Both the position numbers and the translations under genes were made by a program. Of a stretch of 64,000 nucleotides of DNA, positions 11,019 to 18,456 are shown piece after piece. The DNA comes from Leptospira idonii (GTDB taxonomy: Bacteria; Spirochaetota; Leptospiria; Leptospirales; Leptospiraceae): positions 108,628-172,627 of the forward strand of contig NZ_RQHW01000079.1 in NCBI RefSeq assembly GCF_004770995.1. The letters run 5' to 3'. The first letter of the stretch is position 1. The number at the start of each line of letters is the position of its first letter. A model generated the notes under the pieces. The model was given only the letters and a program-made list of their open reading frames with translations, ran no database searches and was not told where the DNA came from.

Positions 11019-11688
11019 CCCGGAAACGATACCCGACGCCACGGATGGTTTCCAGTCTTTCTTTTTCATCCAGAAGTTTATCGCGAAGTCGTTTTATGTT
11101 TACATCGACGGTTCTATCCGTCACAAACACATCTTTTCCCCAGATTCGATCCAATAGTTTGTCTCTTGAGAACGCCACACCCGGGTTAGATGCGAATAAT
11201 TGTAAAAGTTTGAATTCGATGAGAGTTAGATCGATTTCTTTACCGTCCACATGTACTTTATGAGCGGTAGGATTGATTTGAATTTTTCCGGTGGAAACAG
11301 TGCCGATGATTTCCGTTGTGGAAGGGTCGGTATTTCTTCTAGTGACCGTTCTCACTCTGGCAACTAATTCTCGTATATTGAAAGGCTTGCGGATATAGTC
11401 GTCAGCACCTAACTCTAAACCTAAAACCACATCGGTTTCCCCGGTTTTTGCGGTGACCATTAGGATGGGGATTTGAGGATATTTTTCCTTGATTCGTTTG
11501 CACAGATCCATACCTCCGATTCCAGGAAGCATGACATCCAATATGATTCCGTCAGGAAGATGTTTTTCCAAACGAGGAAGCACTTCCATTCCATTATGAC
11601 AAACGTCTACTTGGAAACCTTCTTCTTCCAAATGAAACTGAATGAGGCTTGCGATATCCTCTTCATCATCAACAACAAGTATTTTCAT
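11011..11688 (-). CDS. OmpR/PhoB-family response regulator
   Basis: A 225-residue two-domain regulator. The receiver domain has VVDDEED at the N-terminus, phosphoacceptor Asp51 in ILDVMLP, VTAKTG (Thr switch) and DDYIRKPF (the conserved Lys). The C-terminal winged helix ends in the typical RTVDVNIKRLRDKL and IRGVGYRF. It is co-transcribed with the kinase that follows, with overlapping ends. A triple direct repeat with 11-bp period lies about 30 bases upstream of its start, suggesting autoregulation. PhoB is the nearest familiar relative by eye, but OmpR-family members are hard to tell apart. Confidence 0.88.
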
Positions 11689-11718
11689 GAATTAGTAATA
11701 AACGTATCCTAAAATCAT

Positions 11719-11745
11719 TACAAAAAGAATACAAAACGGTTACGA
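11719..11745 (-). promoter_or_regulatory. candidate response-regulator operator (three 11-bp-spaced repeats)
   Basis: On the plus strand TACAA begins at 11719 and 11730 and TACGA at 11741, an exact 11-bp period. Read toward the regulator gene this is TCGTA-N6-TTGTA-N6-TTGTA. OmpR/PhoB-family proteins bind direct repeats spaced by one helical turn. The array ends about 30 bases before the response-regulator ATG, where a -35 region would fall. Binding is inferred. Confidence 0.4.
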
Positions 11746-11768
11746 CTTGGGAAAAGAGTCTGCCGGAG

Positions 11769-12155
11769 TTATGACAGATCTCGAATGTCCCGAATCGCCT
11801 GTCTTTGTCGAATCAGTAAAAAACCTAGGAAACCCACGAAGAGAAAAAGGCCGAGCCCGTAGACCCAAAGCAGGCTTCTCAGTCTGGCTTGTTCTTTTTC
11901 GATCGCTTGCATTTCTTCCAAGTGAGAAATTAGAAAATAAAAATGGTCGATCTTCGGGTAACTTTCCTTAGCTTCTTTGCGAAGTTGAGTGATGAGTTCT
12001 TTCGTATCTTCCTTATTTAATTTTTCCACCAAAGGAAAGGTTTTCTCCAAATCCATTTCCAAAAATTCTTTGGGGCTGGGAAGGGGTGCCGGTTGGCTTT
12101 GGGAAAAAACGGGAAACGAAATCAAAAGGAAAAGAGAGAGTAAAAAAGGGTACAA
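11769..12155 (-). CDS. small exported membrane-anchored protein, unknown function
   Basis: 128 residues. The first 18 or so form a cleavable-looking signal (LLSLFLLISFPVFSQS). The middle is charged and helical, with many Glu and Lys. A single hydrophobic helix (VYGLGLFLFVGFLGFLLI) near residue 100 is followed by a short basic tail. The predicted topology is therefore periplasmic with a C-terminal anchor. It starts 5 bases after the preceding small membrane-protein gene and is the last gene of the sigma-factor cluster. I recognise no family. Confidence 0.65.
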   Translation of the reverse strand: MYPFLLSLFLLISFPVFSQSQPAPLPSPKEFLEMDLEKTFPLVEKLNKEDTKELITQLRKEAKESYPKIDHFYFLISHLEEMQAIEKEQARLRSLLWVYGLGLFLFVGFLGFLLIRQRQAIRDIRDLS

Positions 12156-12160
12156 AGAAA

Positions 12161-12511
12161 TTAAACCTCGTGAAACCCAAGTTTATCTTTCCATTCCTTT
12201 AGAAAAGGAATTCGCATGTTCATCAGAAGAAAACCGAGAACCATAGAATAAAAACAAAAGAATAAACTGGAACTGATTAAAATAGGAAGAAGGGAATAGG
12301 TGGATCCGAAGAGCCAGCCTCCCAAAAAAAGAGTTCCGATCGGAATCAAAAACAATGTGAAGGAAAAAGCAAGCCCTGAGATCAAAAACTTCAAAGGAAG
12401 AATTTGGTTGAGAACTCGAAAACTCAAAGAAGGGGAAACCTGTTGGTTTTTCAACAAAGGATCCGGAGAAAGGAAAAGGGCTTCCTGGTTTTGTTTGCTT
12501 CGCTTATTCAT
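12161..12511 (-). CDS. small membrane protein downstream of ECF sigma factor; candidate anti-sigma
   Basis: 116 residues: a soluble N-terminal segment of about 45 residues, then two hydrophobic helices (about 45-70 and 77-100) and a short polar tail. The gene overlaps the end of the sigma-factor gene by 8 bases. Genes directly after ECF sigma factors often encode membrane anti-sigma factors, and the soluble N-terminus plus membrane helices would suit that. However, no zinc-binding HxxxCxxC motif is present and the soluble part is short. The role is inferred from context only. Confidence 0.6.
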   Translation of the reverse strand: MNKRSKQNQEALFLSPDPLLKNQQVSPSLSFRVLNQILPLKFLISGLAFSFTLFLIPIGTLFLGGWLFGSTYSLLPILISSSLFFCFYSMVLGFLLMNMRIPFLKEWKDKLGFHEV

Positions 12512-12977
12512 GTTTCCACCACTTCCGAATCAAATCTTTGCCTCTGGAGATATGGCTTTTGATGGTATTGATTTTGATGTTCATATCCTCAGAAATTTCT
12601 TTCAAGGATCGATTTTCAAAATAGTGAAGCAGGATGGGTTTTTGATAAGCAATAGGAAGTTTGGATATTAAATGTCTGAGAAGATGTCCTTCTTCTTCAT
12701 GAGCCAATTGGTCTGCGAAAGAAGGAGTGACATTGGGAACTTGTGTAGGAAGAGAATCGTCCCAAGTCTGAGTGGAAAGTTTTTTCTTTTTGAAATGTTT
12801 GGAGATTTGGTTTCTTGCGATTTGAAACAACCAAGTGGAGAACTGAGCTTCTCCTCGGAAGGTACTCAAAGATTCGTAGGCTTTGAGAAAAACTTCTTGG
12901 GTAAAATCTTCCGCTTCTTCGGAACTGGAGAACGCTTTGTTGGCTTGAGAAAGTACCATTGCTTGGTACCTTTTCAT
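12504..12977 (-). CDS. ECF-family RNA polymerase sigma factor (start unresolved)
   Basis: The ATG-initiated part is 157 residues. It contains sigma region 2 (AEDFTQEVFLKAYESL and FRGEAQFSTWLFQIARNQ) and region 4 (LPIAYQKPILLHYFENRSLKEISEDMN with TIKSHISRGK). The frame stays open upstream and encodes DWDSIQAVLKGDASQFEKL directly before the ATG, which is the normal first helix of an ECF sigma factor. No in-frame ATG, GTG or TTG was found between 12978 and 13142, so the real start may be a rare codon; ATA at 13067 overlaps the previous stop as ATAG. It sits in a chain with a DUF1577-like gene and three small membrane-protein genes. Confidence 0.85.
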   Translation of the reverse strand: MKRYQAMVLSQANKAFSSSEEAEDFTQEVFLKAYESLSTFRGEAQFSTWLFQIARNQISKHFKKKKLSTQTWDDSLPTQVPNVTPSFADQLAHEEEGHLLRHLISKLPIAYQKPILLHYFENRSLKEISEDMNIKINTIKSHISRGKDLIRKWWKHE

Positions 12978-13063
12978 GAGTTTTTCGAATTGGGACGCAT
13001 CACCTTTTAGGACTGCCTGAATGGAGTCCCAATCTTCTTGGTTGCAGGCCCTTTCGGGGGCGG

Positions 13064-13441
13064 CTATTTGCTTTGTTTGTAGTAGGTCAAGAGACCTAGC
13101 CCAATTGCGAATGGTATTAACCCTCCGAGCATCGCCATGGAACGACCCAAGACGAGTATAAATACAAAGGATAGTGCAAATCCCGTGAATGTCAACAAAA
13201 GACCCAGGAAAAAGGAATAGGCCCTTAGATCGAAGCTCCAGGGCTTGTACTGCCCGGATTGGATGAGAGCCATCTTTTGTTTATGCCACCATTGAAATAG
13301 AAAGAAGAGAAGAGTTGTCCCGAAAATGATCCCTACGTTCGGAACTAGGTAGAGGATGATTTTATAAGAAGAACGCTCTTCGTTGAAGTTCTGAATTTCT
13401 GTCAGCAGTCTTAAAATTTCTTGGTATTGTTCGGGAGTCAT
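13064..13441 (-). CDS. small membrane protein, DUF6249-like
   Basis: 125 residues. A short polar N-terminal helix precedes three hydrophobic segments (about 28-48, 72-95 and 98-118), with a basic linker QWWHKQKMALIQSGQYKPW between the first and second. This layout resembles small bacterial membrane proteins annotated DUF6249, but the match is from memory. The start at 13441 overlaps the stop of the upstream gene as ATGA. Its stop at 13064 lies inside the probable N-terminal coding sequence of the sigma factor. Confidence 0.65.
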   Translation of the reverse strand: MTPEQYQEILRLLTEIQNFNEERSSYKIILYLVPNVGIIFGTTLLFFLFQWWHKQKMALIQSGQYKPWSFDLRAYSFFLGLLLTFTGFALSFVFILVLGRSMAMLGGLIPFAIGLGLLTYYKQSK

Positions 13442-14616
13442 ACTACTTCTTGTTCCATGAGTCCGGAAGCGTAACTTCCGATTAGACTCATTCCTTCCTG
13501 CCTGTCGCATTGGAAAATCTGAATTCCAATACTATTATTTTCGGACTCATTTTCTGCAAGTTTGATGCTTCTTAAAGTTCCGAAAAAAGTATAAGGAAGA
13601 GAATTGATTTCGATTTGAAAGGAGACAGGGGAACCAAGCACTCTTCCTTCGATCATCTGTCTGTTTTGAATGTAGATTCCGATCCCTCCTCCGTTCTGGC
13701 TGATGTCTCGAATTTGTCCTTGCTGAGCCACCGTTTCCCAATCTTTCGCATAAGAGAATTCCAGTTGGAATACGAACTCTTCCGCTCTTGCATCTAAAAA
13801 AGAAATCAAAGGAGAGATTCCTCCTTGTCCATCGATGTCATTCTGTAAGGCGGCGTTTCCTAGATCGGGAAGATTGCTTATGATTTCAAAATAACCTAAA
13901 AGCACTTTGCTTGTGGAAAATACCGGAAGGATTAACACCGATTTGATGTTGTTTAAAAGCAGATTGTCCATAAGCGATCTTACGTAGTTTTCGCTCAATT
14001 TTTTAGGAGAGAAAAAACCTCTGTCCGTATAGAATATCCTGCGATTGGCATCTCTTAAATAATAAGGAGTTTTTGATGCGGCCAAAGCTTCCATCAAAGG
14101 AGTGTCAGCCGCATAAAAAAATCCGATATTCACCCGTTTGATGAAATATCCGTAGCTTGTGAGAAGCTGCTCCAAATGCATCTGCCATTGTGTTAGAGAT
14201 TGGTTGATCAAAGATGTTTTTCCATACAAGGAAATGATCGTGCCTAGATCGGCCGTTTGGGCGATTTTGATTTCTTTGGCGGAAACGGAATCGATATTCG
14301 CCCGTTTGGCGGATCTCTCCAACGGTTCGATCAAAACTTCCGTAACTTGGAAAAGATCTTCCTGATAAGGATTCACTTGTTTGATTTTCAGTTCCACCCG
14401 ATTCTCTTTCAGTACGCAGGAAAGAGTGTTCGGTTTGGAAACCATCGGCTCTTGAGCCGCCAAATGAAAATGAACCGACTTGATGATATCGTTGACCGCG
14501 GATGGATTTTTTACGTTGTATTTTTGTTTGCTCTGCGGGTCTGTCAGCGATGTGGAAGATAATTTGGAAAGGATTCCCAAAACAGTTCTTTGATCTGTCA
14601 GTCTGTATTTTTTCAT
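13438..14616 (-). CDS. DUF1577-like protein with PilZ-like C-terminus
   Basis: 392 residues, soluble, with no signal peptide. The middle (about 120-260) has a GAF-like pattern. The C-terminal 130 residues read like a PilZ beta-barrel: DISQNGGGIGIYIQN resembles the PilZ D/N-x-S-xx-G element, followed by alternating strands (SLPYTFFGTLRSIK) and NSIGIQIF. A clear RxxxR preceding that element was not seen, so binding of cyclic di-GMP is doubtful. The overall organisation resembles the Leptospira family DUF1577. It is the first gene of the chain that contains the ECF sigma factor. Confidence 0.6.
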   Translation of the reverse strand: MKKYRLTDQRTVLGILSKLSSTSLTDPQSKQKYNVKNPSAVNDIIKSVHFHLAAQEPMVSKPNTLSCVLKENRVELKIKQVNPYQEDLFQVTEVLIEPLERSAKRANIDSVSAKEIKIAQTADLGTIISLYGKTSLINQSLTQWQMHLEQLLTSYGYFIKRVNIGFFYAADTPLMEALAASKTPYYLRDANRRIFYTDRGFFSPKKLSENYVRSLMDNLLLNNIKSVLILPVFSTSKVLLGYFEIISNLPDLGNAALQNDIDGQGGISPLISFLDARAEEFVFQLEFSYAKDWETVAQQGQIRDISQNGGGIGIYIQNRQMIEGRVLGSPVSFQIEINSLPYTFFGTLRSIKLAENESENNSIGIQIFQCDRQEGMSLIGSYASGLMEQEVV

Positions 14617-14628
14617 GTCTAAACTAAT

Positions 14629-15360
14629 ATGATTCAGAAACTGTTTCTATTTGCCATAGTTTTACCATCTTTTTTCCCATTATGGTCGGAAAAACCCACA
14701 TTCGAATATTCGGGAAAAGCGTACGACTTGAGTTCAGGAAAGTACCTGTATTCGGACAACCACAGTGAATATTTCAAAAACGGGATACACAGGTATTCTG
14801 AAATCGTATATAAGAATGCGGAAGGAAAACCTTTCGCAAACAAACATATCGAGTTTTTTCCCAATGCATGGGCTCCCAGTTTCGTTATGGAAGATTTTCG
14901 AGACGGTTATCAAGAAGGAGCGGAGGTGCAGGATAAATCAGTGCGCCTCTTTTTCAAACGCAAAAGAGAAGATGCTTTGGAGGAAAAAACGTACGTACCA
15001 CGTTCTCCTGCAGTGATGGACGGAGGCTTCGATCATTTCGTCCGTTCCAACTGGGAGAAACTTTCTGCAGGAGAAAGGATGAGCTTTCGTTTTTTGGCTC
15101 CTGTCCAGTTGGATGATTATCTTTTTGCTGTGGAAAAAATCAAAGATGATACTTGGAAAGAGAGAAAGGCACTTTACTTAAAATTGGAAATCGACAATTT
15201 TATATTGAAGAGGCTGATCAAACCGATCCTGCTTGTTTACGATTATAAAACAAAAAGGATCCTTCAATACGAAGGAATTTCGAACATCAACGATCCGAAC
15301 GGCAAAAGTTTAAAAGTAAAAATCATATATGATTATCCTAAGGAAATACTCATAGATTGA
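14629..15360 (+). CDS. exported protein of unknown function
   Basis: 243 residues with an N-terminal hydrophobic signal (LFLFAIVLPSFFPLW) and a probable cleavage site near residue 20. The rest is soluble and beta-rich, with FEYSGKAYDLSSGKYLYSDNH near the start of the mature protein and a repeated IKKIK-like basic/hydrophobic alternation later. No catalytic motif was recognised; a periplasmic location is likely. Its stop overlaps the TTG start of aat, so the two are probably co-translated. It runs divergently from the DUF1577-like gene, with only 12 bases between their starts. Confidence 0.6.
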   Translation: MIQKLFLFAIVLPSFFPLWSEKPTFEYSGKAYDLSSGKYLYSDNHSEYFKNGIHRYSEIVYKNAEGKPFANKHIEFFPNAWAPSFVMEDFRDGYQEGAEVQDKSVRLFFKRKREDALEEKTYVPRSPAVMDGGFDHFVRSNWEKLSAGERMSFRFLAPVQLDDYLFAVEKIKDDTWKERKALYLKLEIDNFILKRLIKPILLVYDYKTKRILQYEGISNINDPNGKSLKVKIIYDYPKEILID

Positions 15361-16013
15361 CCCAGAGAGACTTCGCACAATTTTTTAAAAATCCCAGGGA
15401 ATGGAAAGAGGATCTAGTCGCAGTCGGAGGGGACTTCGGCGTAGAACGGTTGCTTTATGCCTATACTCACGGAATTTTTCCCTGGTCGGAAGATCCTATC
15501 CGCTGGTATTCACTCGACCCCAGAGCGATTTTCGATTTAAAAAACGCCCGTTTTTCCAAAACAGTGCAAAGAAAAATCAGAAAGGGAATGTTTCGAATCA
15601 CTTATAATGAAGCATTCGATGCAGTGATGCAAGGTTGTTCCTACAGGGAAAAAGACAATACTTGGATCACTTCCGGTTTTTTCAAAGGATACAATCAACT
15701 TTATAAATTAGGCTGGGCGCATAGCGTAGAGGCTTGGAACGAAAAGAACGAACTAGTGGGGGGTGTTTACGGAGTTGCGATCGGTAAGTTTTTTGCGGGA
15801 GAATCCATGTTCGCTTACGAATCGGATGCCGGTAAAATCGCTCTGTTTCACCTTTTTGAAAAACTAAAACAAAGCGGTTTCACTCTATTCGACACCCAGC
15901 AGTTGAATCATGTGACTTGGTCATTGGGAGCGTATGAGATTCCCAAATTTTCCTATTTGGAGCGACTGGAAAAAGCGGTTTCTTCACCGGATCAGTGGAT
16001 CATTCCACTGTGA
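15357..16013 (+). CDS. aat: leucyl/phenylalanyl-tRNA--protein transferase
   Basis: Aat adds Leu or Phe to proteins with N-terminal Lys or Arg, marking them for ClpS/ClpAP degradation (N-degron pathway). The 218-residue protein shows LVAVGGDFGVERLLYAYTHGIFPW near the N-terminus, RWYSLDPRAIF, ITSGFFKGYNQLYKLGWAHSVEAW and GGVYGVAIGKFFAGESMF, all hallmark stretches. The start is TTG at 15357, overlapping the previous stop as TTGA. Its 3' end overlaps the convergent lipoprotein gene by 14 bases. Confidence 0.92.
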   Translation: MTQRDFAQFFKNPREWKEDLVAVGGDFGVERLLYAYTHGIFPWSEDPIRWYSLDPRAIFDLKNARFSKTVQRKIRKGMFRITYNEAFDAVMQGCSYREKDNTWITSGFFKGYNQLYKLGWAHSVEAWNEKNELVGGVYGVAIGKFFAGESMFAYESDAGKIALFHLFEKLKQSGFTLFDTQQLNHVTWSLGAYEIPKFSYLERLEKAVSSPDQWIIPL

Positions 16014-16608
16014 TTTTATCCAACTCGTCCAGATTCATCACCCAAACTTCCGTTATTTCATTCAACATTTTCAGTAGATCTTCTTTTTGGGATTTTTGGT
16101 TCGCATAAGGATCGATATGCGAGTATTTTTTTAGAACTGCGACAGCTTTTGCAAAAGGCAGAGTGGTGCGAAGTATCTCAAATTCCTGAATCCCCACATC
16201 CGGATTTTTTTCATTTTTAACATACAATGGTTTGGATAGACTCAGAGTGATTTCTCCCACTTCATAAGGAGCTAATGCGAATGAGAGTCTGCTGAGGACC
16301 AGTGCCTGTACTAAAAAAGTGTTCTTTTTGTATTCCTCTTGTGAATCGAATGTGAGTGCTGTGGAACCACCGTAACTGACAAGGACTGACCAACGTTTGT
16401 CTGTAGGATTCAAAATCATTTTCCATTCTTTCAGTTGATCTTGTAAGATCATAGGAATGAACTGAGCGATTGCTTCTTCCGTTTTTATGTTCTGGTTTTT
16501 TTGAATGGCAGTGATTTCTTCTTTGCCTGCCTGCTTTTTGCTGCACTGCACAGTAAGACAAAAAACTGTGAAAAGTAAAATCGATAAAAAAGATGAATGC
16601 TGCTTCAT
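16000..16608 (-). CDS. lipoprotein, unknown function
   Basis: 202 residues. The signal sequence ends in FCLTVQC, so Cys22 is a good lipidation site. The mature part is a soluble alpha/beta protein with no recognised domain; VLVSYGGSTALTFDSQEEYKK is the most distinctive stretch. It starts 1 base after the DUF962 gene ends, so the two probably form an operon. Its 3' end overlaps aat on the other strand by 14 bases. Confidence 0.65.
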   Translation of the reverse strand: MKQHSSFLSILLFTVFCLTVQCSKKQAGKEEITAIQKNQNIKTEEAIAQFIPMILQDQLKEWKMILNPTDKRWSVLVSYGGSTALTFDSQEEYKKNTFLVQALVLSRLSFALAPYEVGEITLSLSKPLYVKNEKNPDVGIQEFEILRTTLPFAKAVAVLKKYSHIDPYANQKSQKEDLLKMLNEITEVWVMNLDELDKITVE

Positions 16609-16609
16609 G

Positions 16610-16960
16610 TTATGTTTTGGATTTTTGTGAGTTCAGTTCCTTAGGGATACCTCCAACTAACATCTTCCCATACATGATCCAATCGGATATGAAGGATAAG
16701 AAAGGATACTTAAATGTGGCAGGTCTGTTTCTTTCTATGAGGAAATGACCTATCCATGCAAAAAAATAGCCGGAGAGTAAAGCACCCAATAAAGCGAAAG
16801 GGTTACCGCTCACTGCAAAACCTAAGATGAATCCCAAGGCCAAAGAAGAGCCGATAAAATGCAAAGCTCTATTGATAGGATGGCTGTGTTCAGTTAGATA
16901 GAAGGGAAAAAATTCCTTTAGATTTTTATATCTTGGGGATGTGGTTTGTGATTCGCTCAT
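16610..16960 (-). CDS. DUF962 / Mpo1-like membrane protein
   Basis: 116 residues. The family signature is clear: FFPFYLTEHSHPINRALHFIGSSL near the N-terminus and AWIGHFLIERNRPATFKYPFLSFISDW near the C-terminus, around two hydrophobic segments. The His residues of HxxxxNRxLH and GHFxIExxxPAT are conserved in this family. The yeast relative Mpo1 is a dioxygenase acting on 2-hydroxy fatty acids; whether the bacterial protein does the same is not established here. It is the first gene of a two-gene unit with the downstream lipoprotein. Confidence 0.82.
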   Translation of the reverse strand: MSESQTTSPRYKNLKEFFPFYLTEHSHPINRALHFIGSSLALGFILGFAVSGNPFALLGALLSGYFFAWIGHFLIERNRPATFKYPFLSFISDWIMYGKMLVGGIPKELNSQKSKT

Positions 16961-17048
16961 ACTCGTACTTCCTTTCGAAAAAGGATATTCTTTTTTTTAA
17001 ATTCTGCCAACTACAATTCTATTGCCGGAAATCTGTTTTGTATGTGGT

Positions 17049-17063
17049 TTGAACCCGGTTCAA
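17049..17063. promoter_or_regulatory. 15-bp palindrome TTGAACCCGGTTCAA (possible operator)
   Basis: A perfect palindrome around a central C, lying about 170 bases upstream of the small zinc-protein gene and about 90 bases upstream of the divergent DUF962 gene. The size and symmetry suit a dimeric regulator. I could not assign it to a known regulator. The remaining 255-base gap is AT-rich with no gene or tRNA. Confidence 0.35.
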
Positions 17064-17221
17064 GTGGTCGAAAAAACAGCCGTTTCTACTCAATAATCTT
17101 CCAAAAGTTAAACGAAAACAAAAATAATGTTGCACGTTAGAAGGCCGTACCTAATCTGCATTAACATTTAAAAATATAACAAAGAACAAACTAATAAAAC
17201 AAGTTTCATTTAGAGGTGCCT

Positions 17222-17512
17222 ATGAAACCAAAAGCAATTAAATCTGATGAGTTATCGAAAATCTTCTCAGACTTAAAAAAAGGGGAGGAATCTTCCATCG
17301 GAAGTTATCTGATTAAAGGTGTTCGTCTTCAAATCAGCAAGTACAATCTGTCTGGTGCAGAGAGAGTACAGTTGCTTTATAAAAGAAGAAGAACGCAAGG
17401 ACTATGCATCGTGTGCGGTAAGAAGGTAACAAAGAAAAATACTTCTACCGGTCAACTCTACCGTTTGTGTGAAGAACATAGAAACAAAATAGACAAAGGA
17501 ACTGTGAAGTAG
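17222..17512 (+). CDS. small basic protein with CxxC...CxxH zinc motif
   Basis: 96 residues, rich in Lys and Arg. The C-terminal third contains CIVCGKKV and, about 20 residues later, LCEEHR: a CxxC/CxxH set of ligands suited to a small zinc finger. The N-terminal part is helical and charged (KKGEESSIGSYLIKG). The start at 17222 is chosen because AGAGG lies 5 bases upstream; a GTG two codons earlier overlaps that site. Nucleic-acid binding is a reasonable inference from the charge and the finger, but the family is unknown to me. It stands alone, after a long AT-rich leader. Confidence 0.7.
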   Translation: MKPKAIKSDELSKIFSDLKKGEESSIGSYLIKGVRLQISKYNLSGAERVQLLYKRRRTQGLCIVCGKKVTKKNTSTGQLYRLCEEHRNKIDKGTVK

Positions 17513-17533
17513 TTCTCGCTCTTAAAAAATCTG

Positions 17534-17625
17534 TCTGCGCCCTTTCAGGCTCAGTTCTTTCGGGAATTGAGGCGCAGAACAACGACAGGTAGGGTGGGTT
17601 TCTTTCAGAAGCTCACCTGAAACCC
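17534..17625. other. two intergenic hairpins between convergent genes
   Basis: TCTGCGCC (17534-17541) pairs perfectly with GGCGCAGA (17571-17578), and GGGTTTC (17596-17602) pairs with GAAACCC (17619-17625). They lie between the ends of the zinc-protein gene and the convergent DUF1289 gene. Neither is followed by a clear T-run, so termination would not be of the simple intrinsic type. A structured 3' end or a small RNA is possible. Confidence 0.4.
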
Positions 17626-17660
17626 TTCCTCTCTCCTCCTCAAACCGACCGAACTCAGAA

Positions 17661-17840
17661 TCAATTTTCTTTTTTAAGTTCCGACTTTCTGATTTCTAAT
17701 TTTTTCCAAACTTCTGTTCTTTCCTCTTCCGAATAGCTCGACCAGCGCCCGATTTCTTCGAGGGTTCTGTGGCATCCGGCGCAGAGACCTGTTTCAGGGT
17801 CCATCATACATATTTTGGAGCAGGGGGATTTTAGCGACAT
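17661..17840 (-). CDS. DUF1289 family small protein
   Basis: A 59-residue gene, just under a typical 60-codon cutoff. The translation begins MSLKSPCSKICMMDPETGLC and continues with AGCHRTLEEIGRWSSYSEEE, the DUF1289 pattern: SPCxxxCxxDPxxGxCxGCxRTxxEIxxW. Four Cys residues (7, 11, 20, 23) suggest a bound metal. The function of the family is unknown. The gene points away from flgN, with 92 bases between their starts. Confidence 0.88.
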   Translation of the reverse strand: MSLKSPCSKICMMDPETGLCAGCHRTLEEIGRWSSYSEEERTEVWKKLEIRKSELKKEN

Positions 17841-17932
17841 AGTGACTAAAATGGTAAATTTTTATAAATTTTCCTAAGCATGTTTCAAATTCCGTCGATC
17901 CTTCATTTGAGGGAACAAGGGAAGGGGACCGA

Positions 17933-18445
17933 ATGTTGGATTGGGTAGAATCGCTTAGAAGTTTATTTACTAATGAAATAGACTGTTACAAACGCCTCCT
18001 GGAATGGGAAGGCAAAAAAAGAATCGCAATCCATGCTGCCGACGGAAAGGCACTAGAATCCTGTGTAAAAGAGAGTTACCACATTATGGTTGAGGCTTCC
18101 GAATTGGAAAGAATTCGAATGAAGACCATAGAAGATGTTTATAAGAAAGAACAATTCGAAAAAGCGGAAGCAAGCGTTACACTCACTCATTTTTTAAACC
18201 AGATGGACAGAGAGTCCAATTTCAAACTCAAAGGTTTTGCGCAAGATTTGAAAGCGACCGTTCAAGATCTGAAAGAAGCCATTCTATTGAACGAAAAACT
18301 TCTCAAGACCAGAAAAGAATTTTTACAAAACACGATCGATTCTCTTCACGAACAGGCGAGAGAAAAAGTTTATACGTCTAGCAAACAACCGATTCGGCGA
18401 GGGCAGGCCCAAAAGAGTGCGGTCATTCTGAACGCTACTGCCTAG
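17933..18445 (+). CDS. flgN: flagellar chaperone FlgN-like protein
   Basis: 170 residues, almost entirely helical and charged, with no signal peptide. FlgN proteins bind the C-termini of the hook-junction proteins FlgK and FlgL before export. Sequence identity in this family is low, so the call rests on size, predicted coiled-coil character ([41 protein letters not shown]) and position 11 bases upstream of flgK. A purine-rich ribosome site (GGGAAGGGGA) precedes the ATG. It begins the flgN-flgK-flgL-fliW-csrA cluster. Confidence 0.78.
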   Translation: MLDWVESLRSLFTNEIDCYKRLLEWEGKKRIAIHAADGKALESCVKESYHIMVEASELERIRMKTIEDVYKKEQFEKAEASVTLTHFLNQMDRESNFKLKGFAQDLKATVQDLKEAILLNEKLLKTRKEFLQNTIDSLHEQAREKVYTSSKQPIRRGQAQKSAVILNATA

Positions 18446-18456
18446 GAGTTAAGTTT

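Noticed and set aside
17041..17070. tRNA-like sequence (GGTTTGAACCCGGTTCAAG)
   Set aside because: Only a palindrome is present; no acceptor, D or anticodon arm can be folded around it.
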